This document shows positions 20,523 to 31,151 of a stretch of 64,000 nucleotides of DNA, piece by piece. Both the position numbers and the translations under genes were made by a program. Position 1 is the stretch's first letter. Each line of letters starts with the position of its first letter. The notes under the pieces were generated by a model. It worked only from the letters and a program-made list of their open reading frames with translations. It did no database searches and had not been told where the DNA came from. The stretch is from Heligmosomoides polygyrus polygyrus (taxonomy: Eukaryota > Nematoda > Chromadorea > Rhabditida > Heligmosomidae): positions 7,254,001-7,318,000 of the forward strand of contig OX377204.1 in the NCBI GenBank assembly GCA_947396885.1, read 5' to 3'.

Positions 20523-21541
20523 TGTAGGTTGTCCCATAAGTCCCCGCCGTTTTTTTCAACGATTCACTGCAGATTTCGCCGGCGGTCTCCTGCATAGCGC
20601 TGCATAGCTTTCGAAATAGAATGATTTGCTCTATCAGAGCCTGTATTGAATTTCTTTTTTCATCTTGAATTTTGTCAATTTTTAGGTCCGTAAAGTGAAA
20701 AGTGAAAAGTGGTTATTTGCGCAGTCGCTTCTCTCCGCTTAGGTTTGGAATTTTTTGCGCAGTTTTTCATAGCATTTGGAAGACAATGTTCTGTACTACT
20801 AGAATACGTGTTGGTCCTATTTGCTCACTTGTCCTTTATTGATTTTTAAGCCATCAAATTAGGACGTCCTACTTTTCTGTCCGAAACTTTACCGACAGCT
20901 CCTGCTTTGTGGTGGGACTTTTTTGCTCGGTGTTATATGTCGATCGGAAGAGAATGTCTTGCTCTATAAGAATTTGAATCGCGTTTGTTGGCTCATGCTG
21001 ATTTCTGTCGAATATCAACAAAATTCCAAAAAGAGAAAAATCATCTTCACCAACAACTCCTTGTCCTTGTTCAGTTGTTGATATTCGACAGAAATCAGCG
21101 TGAGATAATAAACGCGACACAAATTCTTATTGAGCAAGACATCCCCTTTCGAACGACATATAACACCAAGCAAAAAGTCCAACCTCAGAACCGAGCTGTC
21201 GGTAAAAGTTTGGACGAAAAAGTCGGATGTCCCAATTTGATGACCTGAAAATCAATAAGGGGCAAATGACGAAATAGCACCAACATGTATTCTTGTAGTA
21301 TAGAACATTGTCTTTCAAATGCTGTAAAAGGCTGCGCAAAAAACTCCAAATCTAAGCGAAGAGATCAAGTGCGCAGATAGCCACTTTTTCACTTTTCATT
21401 TTAACGACCAAAAATTGACAAATTTCGGGATGAAAAAAGAAAGGCGATACATGTTGTGATAGAGCAAATCATTCTCTTTCGAAAGCTAGCGAAATCCATA
21501 ATAAATCGTTGAAAAAAGCGGGGATTTATGGGGCAACCTAA
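20523..21541. mobile_element. M palindrome, copy 2, uninterrupted
   Basis: GTAGGTTGTCCCATAAGTCC at left mirrors ATGGGGCAACCTAA at right, with TA following. About 1.02 kb. Centre near 21040 holds GAAAAATCATCTTCACCAAC. Three ~168-bp units per arm, as in the other copies. Confidence 0.8.
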
Positions 21542-22430
21542 TATAGTGCGCAACTGACACATTACGATGCCTCCTCCCGACTAGGATAGATTCAATTTCT
21601 TTCGTGTTATTTCATACGTGAACGTTTTACGTGGAATGTTCACCTAACAATAAAGTAAATTAAAAGAGGATCCCAATTTCCATTGCCTTCTCGTAGCCCT
21701 TAAACTTCTATTGTAGCCTTTCTGGCAACAGTGCTAATGCCCGTCCAAATAGTGGCAGCATTTTTTGACACCCTGAATGATGGTGGTGGAGTAATTGTAC
21801 GACTAATGAAGCTTTTTCCAAGAGTCCGAGCATCAGTGATCCATTTCCCATCCACGTAGCTGTCGGCGTCTTTTCGTCTTTCGCAGCCTTGCGGTATTGT
21901 TGCGGGTGCACTTTGAAGAGTGTATGAGTGCTTCATCTTCTTCCGCATTTTGCAGATCAGCGATTTTTTCTGCACAATCGTGTCCAGAGCAAAGTCGGCC
22001 TGAGAAAAGCTGGTGTGGTAGTCAGTGGCTATTGAACGGGTAGGGAAGCGGGATCCAGCAGCGAACGCTCGCTCGTGCGCAACTGGAGTGTCCAATTAGC
22101 GAGGTCGTCGTCGTGTGGCATGAGGAGAGGAGGCTGAGGATAGAGCCGGCCGGCATTCTTCCCCTATCCTCCCCCACCATCTCGCCACAACCACCACCCA
22201 TCTGCCGTGTCCGTGCTCTTGTCCACTTCCTGTGGTTATAATAATGGTGCTCGACCAGCTGGGCTAGGGCTACCTACCTCGTACGCTTCGTTCTGGACCG
22301 CTTCTTCCATGTTTATAGCCTGTTGAGCAGTGCTACCCCCGTATCCCCCTACCAGTCGGCCGCCCGTCTTCGCTTGCCCGCGCTGTGGTTGGTTTATTCG
22401 GCCATGAAGAGGGGCTTTTCTTCTCAAATT
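21542..22430 (-). other. Candidate gene start and exons, unidentified
   Basis: On the minus strand, a short first exon could run from ATG at 22310 (MEEAVQNEAYE) to a good donor, GAG|GTAGGT, at 22278. Further on, a long open frame ends at 21703 (KDADSYVDGKWITDARTLGK ... STVARKATIEV stop). The segment between is GC-rich. I could not find one acceptor that joins them in frame, and no domain is recognised. It may instead be unrelated unique DNA. Confidence 0.22.
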
Positions 22431-23320
22431 TCCTCCTTCCGTCCTTTCCGCCTAAGCCTACGCAGTGTCTACACCGCATATGGCGCGCTCAGTTTACGTC
22501 ATGTTATTTTGACGTCGCCATTCTCTTGCGTTTGTATCGTATTTCACGTCTACGGGATTGATCGCAGTCACTTTGGTGTATGCCAAGCGGCTGGCAGCTG
22601 TACGGTGTTCTGCAAGTTTCTTTCAACGTCAGAGAGCTGTTCTTCTTCGGCAGTAATTCAGACGTCCAACCAGCTGCTGAGTTCTTTTCATCAAGTTTTT
22701 CACGGATTCCCCACCGTTTTTCTTCTGCCGCAACAACTTTCTTCATTCTCCGGTCTTTCTAGGCCATTCACTTGGCTAATCCTACCACTCCACCGCTCAA
22801 AGCTCATTGCCCTTCTTCTCTCCACTCCCGGGTATTCTAAGAAGGGTTTCTGAAGCTTTGCTCGTTGCACTTCCTAGAGCAGTTAGAATTTTTATTTTTA
22901 AATATCTTTGCAAAAATGTAGTAAAGTGCCGAGCCTTCACATTACTGCGGAAAAGTTTAAAAAATCTGAGAAATATCATTTATTGGGAACAAACTTACGC
23001 TAAAAAAAACCTGGATCCATCTTACAAGGGAGGTCAACGAACTCACCGTGGAATTTTATATGTGACCTATTGAAGGTTGTAGGAGATTGTCTAAGAAGCA
23101 CCGTAGTGGTTTTAAAAGTTTCTGTGGACATCTGGGTAGGTCAAAAATAGCAAAAAACCGTATCACTTCAGTGCGGGCCGAGAAAGCAGAACCGACGTCT
23201 GGAACTTCCATGTCGTGGTTAGAATGTATCCTGCGAAAGGTTTGGGGTTGAAAAAGTAGTGGAATCAGTAATCTCACACATTGCTTGTTGGCGGTACAGT
23301 AACGGAGCTGGCCGCCAGCA
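22431..23320. other. Unassigned stretch
   Basis: The plus-strand frame at 22323-22853 (176 codons) is rich in Ser, Phe and Leu and is contradicted by an open minus frame. No domain or repeat is recognised. Confidence 0.25.
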
Positions 23321-23322
23321 AG

Positions 23323-23411
23323 GCGGCAGAGACTGGATGGCCGAGTGGATATGGGGAGGATTTGCAGGAGAGGGATCGGGGGTTCGGTTCCGTGGTGTGG
23401 TTTCTGCGTTG
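23323..23411 (+). tRNA. tRNA-Leu/Ser-like sequence, probably pseudogene or SINE head
   Basis: GATGGCCGAGTGG is the A box typical of class II (Leu/Ser) tRNAs, and GGGGGTTCGGTTCCGTGG follows ~45 bases later as a B box. GCAGAGAC (23323) and GTTTCTGC could pair as an outer stem. The T stem is mismatched and no sound anticodon arm can be drawn. Confidence 0.4.
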
Positions 23412-24180
23412 CTGCGCTTGTTCGCTTCTCTTTTTTCGGTGTAAAGTGTATCTTGAACATACTGGTGTACCACTCTGACATTATAACTTTATTTTAGCCC
23501 GTATGATACGATTTAAAAGCAAAAATAAACACACAAAGCAACTGCGTTCGAAATATATAGTTCAGCAATTATGATAAAGCTTCACAAAAGATTCAAAGCA
23601 TAGCAGCTTCTGAAAAGCTTCTGGAGGGGTTGAAAACAAAATTAGACAAAAAGGTTTTTTATTTCCTTAAATAAATAATTAACTAATAAGAAATAAAAAA
23701 TCTTTTTATCCAATTTTGTTTTCAACGCGATTACCACTTTTCGCGCTTCCACCAAGGCATTGTCGTAACGTATAAGTGCTAAATGGGATAGAAGACATGC
23801 ATTCAGGCTGTAGAATGACTTGTATAGCAGAGTAAACCAGTTTCCGACCGGTCTTGTACGGCGTGTCTCCGTACCAATCACGCCCAGAAGAGGACACAAA
23901 AGTGGTCTGAATTCTTGTAGAGGAACGCTTGAAAGATCATTACATATATAGGGTGGCGGGGAACGACAACAGGTGATACCAGTCGTATCTTTGAAAATTG
24001 TAACTCACTTGTTTCTCCATTGGTTCGAGCGTTTTGAGGATTCGTGTGTAGTTTTTCGTTCCCCGTAAGCTTCACCCGTCAGTCTTTTTCTATAAATTCT
24101 GCTTTGCGGACTTTCATTTGCAAGTGAGTTTTATTTATTTATTTGAAACGCAGCGTGACCATTTGCGAGTTAAATAGAAT
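23412..24180. other. Unassigned stretch
   Basis: AT-rich at 23500-23720. No recognised repeat, RNA or exon. A short TTTATTTATT run lies at 24130. Confidence 0.3.
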
Positions 24181-24662
24181 GGATCTATCTTAGTCCGGGG
24201 GGGGGGGCACATAACTAAAAAGTAGGTAACAAGATGGGTTCTCCTAAAGAACGAGTTGGAACCTAAAAAAAACCGAAAACGAACGAACAAACAAAAAAAT
24301 AAAAAATCGCCGCAGTTTACAACCGTCTCGGCGTGCAAAGAACGACGGAATAGAGGCATGCCGCGTGCTGACCGCCGGCTGACATGTTATAACCAGGATC
24401 TAACATGGTGAATAGGGCGCATGAAGCCGCGTGCCGTGTGCTGACCGCCGCCTGACATGTTATACCAGGACCCAACATGGTGAGGAGGGCACACAACTTT
24501 GCCGGCTGACAACCGCAACAAATGCAATTTTTCGATTTTTTGTTTGTGACTTTTTCTTGTTTACGGTCCTATATTGTTCTGTAGGAGCCGCTCGGTATGT
24601 CTCAAGTAGATTTGTTACATATAATACTTTTTAGTTATATGCCCCCGGACTAGGATAGATCC
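24181..24662. mobile_element. Z element, copy 1 (hAT-like)
   Basis: GGATCTATCTTAGTCCGGGG and its mirror CCCCGGACTAGGATAGATCC are the ends, next to a G/C homopolymer and AACTAAAAAG. The interior has a ~70-bp tandem duplication (GCTGACCGCCGGCTGACATG and GCTGACCGCCGCCTGACATG). Flanks share only AGAAT; two other copies have full 8-bp duplications. Confidence 0.75.
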
Positions 24663-25249
24663 AGAATGTTCACAAGTGCACAAAAAATCTAAAGCAAAAG
24701 TAAAAAAGAAAAAAGTATGGTTTTTCACTGTGAGATGAACTTTTATTGAGTGATCATTACAAAATTATTAAAGTTTTCTGGCTATGAAATTGCTTGCTCA
24801 GGATTAATTATGAAATGTAGATTTGAATGATGATGTTCAAAATTCCTGCTTGTCTCAACGAAATTGATTATCTTTCGAGGGCTATTATACTAAGGCTCAC
24901 AGGCGTCGTAAGATAAACTGGCAGTAGTGTTACATTGATAACTTGGCGAGCAAGAAGTGCGACACGACGAGCATTCCAGTCGCAGAATACGCCTTTATCC
25001 ACCTGTTTCCACACTTCTAACTCCACGGGTACTAATCTTTGCACTGAGATTTAGTCTTTTCTAGAATTTGTCGTCACTGGATGGAAATCTTGTCGATTTT
25101 AACAGCTCTTACGTATTTTTGTGTGGTTCGCTTCGTCAGTGCGACTGATATTTGTGGTGGGAAGGTTGTGCTTTTGCCCATCAAGTTGCTCACGAAATGG
25201 GAAAAGCCGGAGTGGTTGTCAACTTATGGAGTTTTCACATACAATACCG
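24663..25249. other. Unassigned stretch
   Basis: A plus-strand frame at 25081 begins with a signal-peptide-like hydrophobic run (MEILSILTALTYFCVVRFVSA), but it runs into the foldback repeat at 25250 and has no other support. Confidence 0.25.
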
Positions 25250-25692
25250 GCATTAATATTCGACCTTTGGTCGAATAAAGCGAAAGAAAAGCCTTTTCCG
25301 CCGCTTTTGTATAGCGCTCTTCAAATTGCGTGCCTTGAAAAACAAATTCGATATTTGCGATCGGCATCGAATGGTCTATCCGAAAAAGAGAAAATCGCCT
25401 AGAAAATTTAAAAAAAATGCTAATTTGTTGACTTAGGTCCTGGTCACCGCGGGGGACTCCTCCCTAGCGGGAGATAATTGCACTCAAAGGTTGCGTTCTG
25501 AATATAGCTCATCAAAGCAACGCTTTTAACATTTACTGCGCGTTTTTCTCTTCATCGGGTAAATCGTTCGATGCTGATCCTAAATATCGAATTTATTTTT
25601 TGAAGCACGCAGATTGAAAAGCGCTATAAAAATGCTGCGAAAAGGCGTTTTTTGTTGCTTTTTGCGCCCAAAGAGCAAACATTAAGGCTAGT
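25250..25692. repeat. Foldback repeat, ~440 bp
   Basis: The left arm (AAAAGCCTTTTCCGCCGC, TATAGCGCTCTTCAAATTGC, AATTCGATATTTGCGATC) mirrors 25540-25670 (AATATCGAATTTATTTTTTG, GAAAAGCGCTATAAAAATGC, AAAAGGCGTTTTTTGTTGC). The centre holds GGGGGACTCCTCCCTAGCGG. No second copy is seen in the window. Confidence 0.65.
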
Positions 25693-26143
25693 AGTGTATA
25701 TTAGTTTCACCTTGTAAAACCGTTTGCTTCCGATTCTTTGAATATCTCACATCCCTGAAGTAATGGCATTGTGGAAGAAATATTAGGACGCCGACGGGGC
25801 GTAGTGCTCTTCGTCTCTCCCGTGAATTTTTTGAGTGAGCAGGTATTCAAGATTGTAGAAAAACTATGTAGGTCATTAAGAAGAGATTTGAGTGATTTTT
25901 TAGAGATGTCTATGTGAAACGGCTTTTAGACCTCTCGTTTGCTCTGAGGCCCATACAACGCCCTTCCAGCTACCGTTTCATATTTTTCGACAGAAGCTTA
26001 GGCTTATGGTTTGGTCTTCGACACTCTTCTCTCATAGGACTGCCTTCAAATAAGTCCCCATTAGCAGAGTTAAACCCTTGTATTCAATTCACTCACTTTG
26101 AAGGCTACAATAGAGGGATCCTAAGCGTATGTCCGGCGGAAAA
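25693..26143. other. Unassigned stretch
   Basis: No recognised feature. Confidence 0.3.
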
Positions 26144-27252
26144 GAATATTTGGATCTTTCCTAGTCCGGAGGGCACATAACCAAACAGTATGTAATAAAT
26201 AGACTTGAGACTTACCGATCAGCTCCTGCAGAAGAAGATAGGACCTAAACGAAACAAAAAAAAACGAACAGACAAACAAAAAATAAAATGGCCGCTGTTT
26301 TACAACCGTCTCGTGGGGGCAAAGAGCGACGTAATGGAGGCCTGCCGCGTGCTGACCACAGTCTGACATGTTATAACCAGGATCTAACATGGTGAGAACG
26401 ACGCATAAAGCCGCATGCCGCGTGCTGACCGCCGCCTGACATGTTATGACCAGGACCAACATGATGAAGAGGGCGCATAACTTTGCCTGCTTACAAACAA
26501 ATGTAACTCTTTCGTTTTTTCTTTGTGAGTTTTTCTAGTTTAGGTCCTATGTTGGCACTAGTTAAACGTTCCGACTCCACCAACACGACTTCGGTCAAAA
26601 CATTTTTTTTTTTCGCTGAAACTTCGTCTAGGGGGGTTATTTGGGGGGCTGATCACGAATCTGACATCTGTTTCTGAAATTGCGGCCGATTACGGTATGT
26701 TACGGTAGCTTCGGGTAACTAAGGCTGCAGAGGTCATAATCACCAATTTTGCCCAAACTTCGTCTAGGGGGGTTATTTAAGGTGCTGATAACGAATCTGA
26801 CATCCGTTTTTCGTTTTACGTTGGAGTTTGAGCGAAATCGGTGACCATTACCTTAGTCACCCACCTTCCATAACCTACCGTACTCCAGCGTAAAAGAAAA
26901 GCGGATGTCAGATTCGTGATCAACACCCCAAATAACCACCGTAGACGAAGTTTCAGCGAAATCGGTGACCCTGCCTGGACCACCCTTGTTAACGGTATGG
27001 GTGGTCTCCGACCGAGTCGTGAAAAACGGGTGTCAGATTCGTGATCAGCACCCCAAATAACCCTCCCCCTAGACGAAGTTTCAGCGAAAAAAATTTTTTT
27101 CGACCGAAGTGTCATTGGAGTCGGAACTTTCAACTAGTGCTCCTATGTTGTTCTGCAGATGCCGCTCGGTAAGTCTCAAGTCGATTTGCTACATACTTTT
27201 TAGTTACGTGCCCCCCCCCCCCACCTCCGGACTAGGATAGATCCGAATATTT
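26144..27252. mobile_element. Z element, copy 2, with exact 8-bp duplication and an internal insertion
   Basis: GAATATTT stands at 26144-26151 and 27245-27252, around ends GGATCTTTCCTAGTCCGG and CCGGACTAGGATAGATCC. An 8-bp duplication is the hallmark of hAT elements. The ~70-bp tandem duplication is present at 26338-26475. The element is split by the foldback at 26555-27140. No transposase. Confidence 0.85.
26545..27150. mobile_element. Mutator-like foldback element with exact 10-bp target duplication
   Basis: TCCTATGTTG occurs at 26545-26554 and 27141-27150. The 586-bp insert runs GCACTAGTT...AACTAGTGC, with longer inverted arms (CCGACTCCA, ACTTCGGTC, CGCTGAAACTTCGTCTAGG). Arms are made of ~134-bp tandem units with GGGGTTATTTGGGG, CTGATCACGAATCTGACATC. 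Z copy 1 has one uninterrupted TCCTATATTG at this place. A 9-10 bp duplication points to the Mutator superfamily. Confidence 0.88.
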
Positions 27253-27642
27253 TTTAGATAATTTACGGTAAAGATTGAGAGTAACTTCGAGCTAGCGACG
27301 AGATAAAACCTTCGAAATGGTGATCCTTTATGATTAACGCAGAATAATGGGAAACCAGGTGACACTTCGTTGGATCCTTCCAACGTTTTAGCACCATTTT
27401 CACGCGAAAACGAAAATATAATGACGGTTTCCCCGTCCATCGTGGCTTGCCCTCCTGAATAATAACCGGTCTGTGTTGAAATCTTGGCCAAAGGCAGAAA
27501 GCATGTATTAAAGTGAGGAAATAATGTAACGGGCTCATTGATCCTTGTAGATTGGCTTAATACGTCGTCATCACTCCTACGCAATGAGTATGCTTCACAT
27601 CTCGGCCACGGTACTGATTGAATGACCTGTGCGTCTGGCGTG
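27253..27642. other. Unassigned stretch
   Basis: Overlapping minus-strand open frames (126 and 91 codons) without recognisable domains. No repeat seen. Confidence 0.25.
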
Positions 27643-27972
27643 TTACGTGGCGGTCTCGAGGGCCATCTTGACGCCCTCTTGCGCGCTCCCGCATGGCTCA
27701 GCTGGCGTGGTGCGGATTACCCGATAGAGAGGAGATCGAGTCAAATTATAGCCTGCATTGTCGCTGAGCGCTGTTGTTTTTAACCCTCTAGTAGTACCGG
27801 AATTGCCCGAGATTTGCCCCGTTTTCGTCATTGATGACCTGCGCCTGTTTTCGTCTGTCTGATTGTGCGTCGTCGTCGCGTCGTTGTGATGCATATGTGG
27901 CCTAGCGTGGATGATACTAGGTGGAAGAGCTGACTTCAGCGTCTGCTGCACAGAAAGCTTCGCCATCGCCAT
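27643..27972 (-). CDS. Candidate small protein or first exon, unidentified
   Basis: On the minus strand ATG at 27972 opens a 109-codon frame beginning MAMAKLSVQQTLKSALPP, polar and rich in Thr, His and Arg (HHNDATTTHNQTDENRRRSS), ending EGVKMALETAT and stop. A perfect CRE-like TGACGTCA lies ~30 bp upstream. No domain, signal peptide or membrane segment is seen. Against it, the opposite strand has a tRNA-like A box at about 27694, and GC content alone can keep a frame open. A donor within the frame (GGTACTACTAG) is possible. Confidence 0.3.
   Translation of the reverse strand: MAMAKLSVQQTLKSALPPSIIHARPHMHHNDATTTHNQTDENRRRSSMTKTGQISGNSGTTRGLKTTALSDNAGYNLTRSPLYRVIRTTPAEPCGSAQEGVKMALETAT
27689..27755 (+). 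tRNA. tRNA-like A/B-box sequence, doubtful
   Basis: CATGGCTCAGCTGG resembles an A box, and GAGATCGAGTC about 45 bases on resembles a B box. No acceptor pairing can be drawn. Confidence 0.2.
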
Positions 27973-28000
27973 CGCTGTGTCGTCGTGCTTTTCGAGTACA

Positions 28001-28008
28001 TGACGTCA
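28001..28008. promoter_or_regulatory. CRE-like TGACGTCA palindrome
   Basis: Perfect match to the CREB/ATF site, upstream of the minus-strand frame at 27972. A single 8-mer could be chance. Confidence 0.3.
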
Positions 28009-28378
28009 AAAAGCCGAATGCGACCGTCGTGCTCGTGTAACGATTCCCTGTTCACGATATCAGACGCGGAGTGCTCTGAAGTGGAGGCGGATAGTGTTCG
28101 GTGGAAGAAAAGGTAGAGCCATGCATTGGATACTCATCGAGATGAAAGAAAGAGAACTAACGTAAGAATCCTACTGTGTGCAAAGGAGCTAATCTGTCCG
28201 GCTGTCCGTATGCTCGTTTGTACATCCTCGCACAATTGGTGACCGCTAGACTAGACAGATTTCGCACTATAGAAGCAGAATCAACCATACCATAGCCGAA
28301 CATTATTGATTGGCATTGAATGGGATGGGCTTATTGGGGAGAGAACGTTATCGGTCGTTGAATCAATGTGAATGTACA
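28009..28378. other. Unassigned stretch
   Basis: No recognised feature. Confidence 0.3.
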
Positions 28379-28592
28379 TATAAAGGATAAAGGACGGCGT
28401 TACTCAATCCCTTTTGGGATGCGTCACGCGTTCTACTTCTACGGGATGTCGTGGAGGCGATCTGAATGCGTATTTGGCCATACAATGACTTTTGGTGGCC
28501 AGCCCAAGGAAAGGAAAGGAAAGAGTTGAAAAGCCAGTGCTTTATCCTCTTTCCAGACAAGCATGGTACTAATTCACCGACCCCGGAAATGA
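28379..28592 (-). mobile_element. SINE-A, head-truncated
   Basis: Tail and body (GGGATGTCGTGGAGGCGATC) are intact, but AAGGAAAGGAAAGG interrupts the middle and the copy stops at CACCGACCCCGGAA, so the tRNA-like head is gone. Confidence 0.75.
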
Positions 28593-28600
28593 TTAGAATT

Positions 28601-28662
28601 GATTAGAATGACTAGATATTGAATATTCGAGTTCGAATATTCAATACCTAGTCATTCTAATC
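28601..28662. repeat. 30-bp near-perfect palindrome
   Basis: GATTAGAATGACTAGATATT at left mirrors AATACCTAGTCATTCTAATC at right around GAATATTCGA-GT-TCGAATATTC. Confidence 0.85.
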
Positions 28663-28801
28663 AATCATTCAAATGCCTATTCGGATAGATCATTCAAGCA
28701 CAACTATGGCAGATAATAAGGTGGTGAATACACAGTAAATAAGTAAACAACAACGGCTGTCAAATTGACAAATTGGTAGCGACTTCTGGGAAAAACTACT
28801 G

Positions 28802-29432
28802 CGATTCTGACGAACATACCCCGAATCGTTACCGTGTCATTTAGACGTCACCAAAGCGCGGTCGCGCAATTACACGCATTCGTTACTAGTGCTTTATATT
28901 TATGGAATGATTATTTGTTTAAACAGCAGGCAAAGGAAGGGGCTCTAGGGTGTAGGACTCTGGGGTGCATCCAAGCTACTCACGTGAAAACTGCTTTCAT
29001 CACTTAGAGGAGTCTGTAGGTGGGTTCTGCGCTTTTCGAGCTCAGGCAAGGGAAGGGACTCCAGGTTGTGTTGCATCCGAACTCCTCGTGTGGAAACTGC
29101 CTTCGTCGCTCAGGGGAGTTGGGTTCTGCAGAAGCGCATACAGCTGAAAAAATCCGCAGAAAGCGCCTGAGAATTGTGTAGACGTCGAGACCCCTCCTAT
29201 ATCAACGAGTCAGTCGAAATGCAAGAAAGCCCAAAATGCAGGAGAACCGAACACCCGACCTCGCTCGCATGGAGCAGCGCCACTATCCATTGTGTGCCGA
29301 ACCGCCTACCGGCAGTGCAATCGCGAGCGAGCGTACAAAATACAAGAGACCCCCCCCCCCTCAGCGCACAGTTTCCGCGCTCCATCGCTAATCGGTATAC
29401 GGTAACGATTCGGGGTGTGTTCGTCAGAATCG
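28802..29432. mobile_element. Terminal-inverted-repeat element with internal tandem duplication
   Basis: CGATTCTGACGAACATACC at 28802 mirrors GTGTGTTCGTCAGAATCG ending at 29432; the repeats are ~34 bp and continue as CCGAATCGTTACCG. Inside, two ~95-bp direct repeats (from 28926 and 29043) share AACTGCcTTCaTCaCT and GGTGGGTTCTGCGC-like ends. No transposase frame. Class unknown. Confidence 0.6.
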
Positions 29433-29624
29433 TATTACACTGGGACAAAGCTGGAGCTATCACTAGATAGCTAGGGCAGAGCATGCACATCAGCATGCAC
29501 AGCATTGCATACGCTCCTTTGTTCGGTGATTGCATATTTGCGTAGAAAAGGAATGGGTATGCGAGCTCGTTATACAGAACAGAATACCGTGAAATCGTAG
29601 AATTGCTTTGACCTCTAGACCAAG
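29433..29624. other. Unassigned stretch
   Basis: Contains AGCATGCACATCAGCATGCA, a small local repeat; nothing else. Confidence 0.3.
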
Positions 29625-29650
29625 ATTGATATAATATTTTTATCCGGCTA

Positions 29651-29679
29651 ACGTTTCGGCGCAACCACCTTCGTCAGAG
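29651..29679 (-). ncRNA. Hammerhead-like core in PLE 3' region
   Basis: CTCTGACGAA-GGTG-GTTG-CGCC-GAAACGT on the minus strand. The stem keeps pairing through a compensating G-U although the loop and N base differ from 11443-11470, which argues for selection on structure in the parent elements. Confidence 0.4.
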
Positions 29680-29880
29680 CCTGGAAAAACAAGGGAACTT
29701 AGAGAGGTTGTTCGTCCAAGGACTACCTTCAAGTCACAGAGGTCTAAGAAGATAGAGATGGAACGAGACAGAACAGAAGTGGCACAGTTCCAACTAACCT
29801 TGAGATTGCAGCCGAGAGGCTGTCACGTCACCCTCGGATGGAGGCAGATTGGGCGAGTGAGACTCTCCCCTTCTAATCGT

Positions 29881-30003
29881 CTATTCAGCGACCATCCCTC
29901 TATCACTATCTGGCGTTAGACCGCAAAGATCAGCAAAAGGGGCGAGCTCCTGAGTTACTATCACGCGTTCCTCTCTCTTCGAAGAATACCGTGGGCTCTT
30001 TGA
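29881..30003 (-). pseudogene. Last codons of PLE GIY-YIG endonuclease
   Basis: The minus frame ends ERVIVTQELAPFADLCGLTP, matching ERVTVIQELAPFADLCGLRP in the 10.9-kb copy. Sequence upstream of it no longer resembles the domain. Confidence 0.65.
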
Positions 30004-30158
30004 TGACTTTTCACATATTCGTTCACGTCTACTAACTTTGAAATGTTGCGTGCAATGCACTTTGCATGCATTCGTCATATCGTTTGGAAGTTAGTATTCA
30101 TGAGCAGTACGTTGAAGGTTGGTTGTTCTGTTATATTTTGCATAATAGGTTCATTCAC

Positions 30159-30460
30159 GGCGCGTGTAGCGCAGCCGGAGCAGATCCGGACTGTCGCATG
30201 CATCTGATACCAAGTTCCTGGTCAGGATTTCTCACCCAAGCCATCCACGCGTTCCATCCCTCCGGGTTCAGTGAATTGGTGCCAGACTTGTCTGGGAACG
30301 ATACAGCGCACTCTTGTCCATCGATTGGCCACCGCAAGCCATTGTTTGGCCAAATATGCATTCGAATCGCCTCCACGACATCCCGTAAAAGTAGAATGCG
30401 TGCCGCATCCTAAAATGGATTGATAACGCCGTGCTTTATCCCTTTATTTTATCCTTTATG
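30159..30460 (+). mobile_element. SINE-A, full length
   Basis: Head GGCGCGTGTAGCGCAGCCGG, body and TCCTTTATG tail all present, moderately diverged. Confidence 0.85.
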
Positions 30461-30860
30461 CGACACAGAACGTCGTATTGGGCTGTCGTACATGGTGACC
30501 CCCCGTGCTGCTTTGCACCAGCAGAGATAAGGTAGAGTGCGTGGTGCATTCAGTTGGGAATGCTTACGTCCGATCTTTGTTTCTTCGTCGTTCAGCCCTG
30601 CAGCACCTACCCACGATGAAAAAACAATGTGTAGAGCATTCGCATTGGGATGCTATTCCAGAAGGTTCAATGACTTGAAACATGCAAAATTGTTGAACCT
30701 ATAAGAAAGCCTTCATGAAAAGTTCCACTGTCGCCGTTTCCGGGATAGCTGAGAATGTAAGTGCATAGAAAATATCTTACAACCTCGATACCAGCCACTT
30801 GAGGCTTAAAGAGACTGATTTCAAGCATAGAAAGATAGTTCGACTAAATTGCAAGGGATG
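30461..30860. other. Unassigned stretch
   Basis: A SINE-like scrap GTAGAGTGCGTGGTGCATTC lies at 30532. Otherwise this is possibly intron sequence of the following exon pair. Confidence 0.3.
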
Positions 30861-30873
30861 TCGTTCTGCTCAG

Positions 30874-31151
30874 AGAGAAGAGCATGGGTTTGATCTGTGA
30901 GAATCCATTTCTGTTCATGCCGATCATGCTGGGTGATTTCAGCCAACGACGCAGTGTGCAGAATGTGAACAGCCGCCATCAGCAGCAGATGTTCTACGAT
31001 GGTTCAAGCATGATGACCAGCACTCCAATCAACAAGGTCAGTCGCACTGAACACTACGCAGTTTTCTTGAAGTTCTTTCCTTTTTTCTTTGTCGTCGCAC
31101 TAGGTCAAGACCGTCACCGATTTCATTTCCACGAATGTGACGGTGGTTTAA
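30874..31151 (+). CDS. Best host-gene candidate: last two exons of an unidentified protein
   Basis: An acceptor TTCTGCTCAG at 30864-30873 opens an exon that reads GAG AAG AGC ATG... through MPIMLGDFSQRRSVQNVNS and RHQQQMFYDGSSMMTSTPIN to AAG|GTCAGT at 31036. A 67-bp intron (31037-31103, ending TCGCACTAG) follows, and the frame continues in phase 0 as VKTVTDFISTNVTVV and stop. Short introns of this size are usual in nematodes. The last residues, TVV, fit a class I PDZ ligand (S/T-x-V), as in many membrane proteins. Residues before it are Gln/Ser-rich and probably disordered. I do not recognise the family. A pseudogene is possible, but both splice sites and the frame agree. Confidence 0.5.
31037..31103 (+). 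other. 67-bp intron
   Basis: GTCAGT at the donor, pyrimidine-rich TTTCTTTCCTTTTTTC-like tract, and CACTAG at the acceptor. Removing it leaves an in-frame join. Confidence 0.5.

Larger units (their letters stand above)
29625..30081 (-). mobile_element. Penelope-like element 3' end (5' and 3' truncated)
   Basis: On the minus strand, the last GIY-YIG codons are followed by GGGGAGAGTCTCACTCG and CATCCGAGGGTGACGTGACA, which parallel 11248-11298, then the hammerhead-like motif (29651-29679) and CAAGATTGAT-type 3' sequence. Same subfamily as the 10.9-kb insertion. Confidence 0.65.

Noticed and set aside
22323..22853. 176-codon plus-strand frame
   Set aside because: Skewed composition, no domain, and an open frame on the other strand.
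25081..25402. Signal-peptide-like frame and its overlapping neighbour
   Set aside because: Both run into the foldback repeat at 25250-25692 and lack other support.
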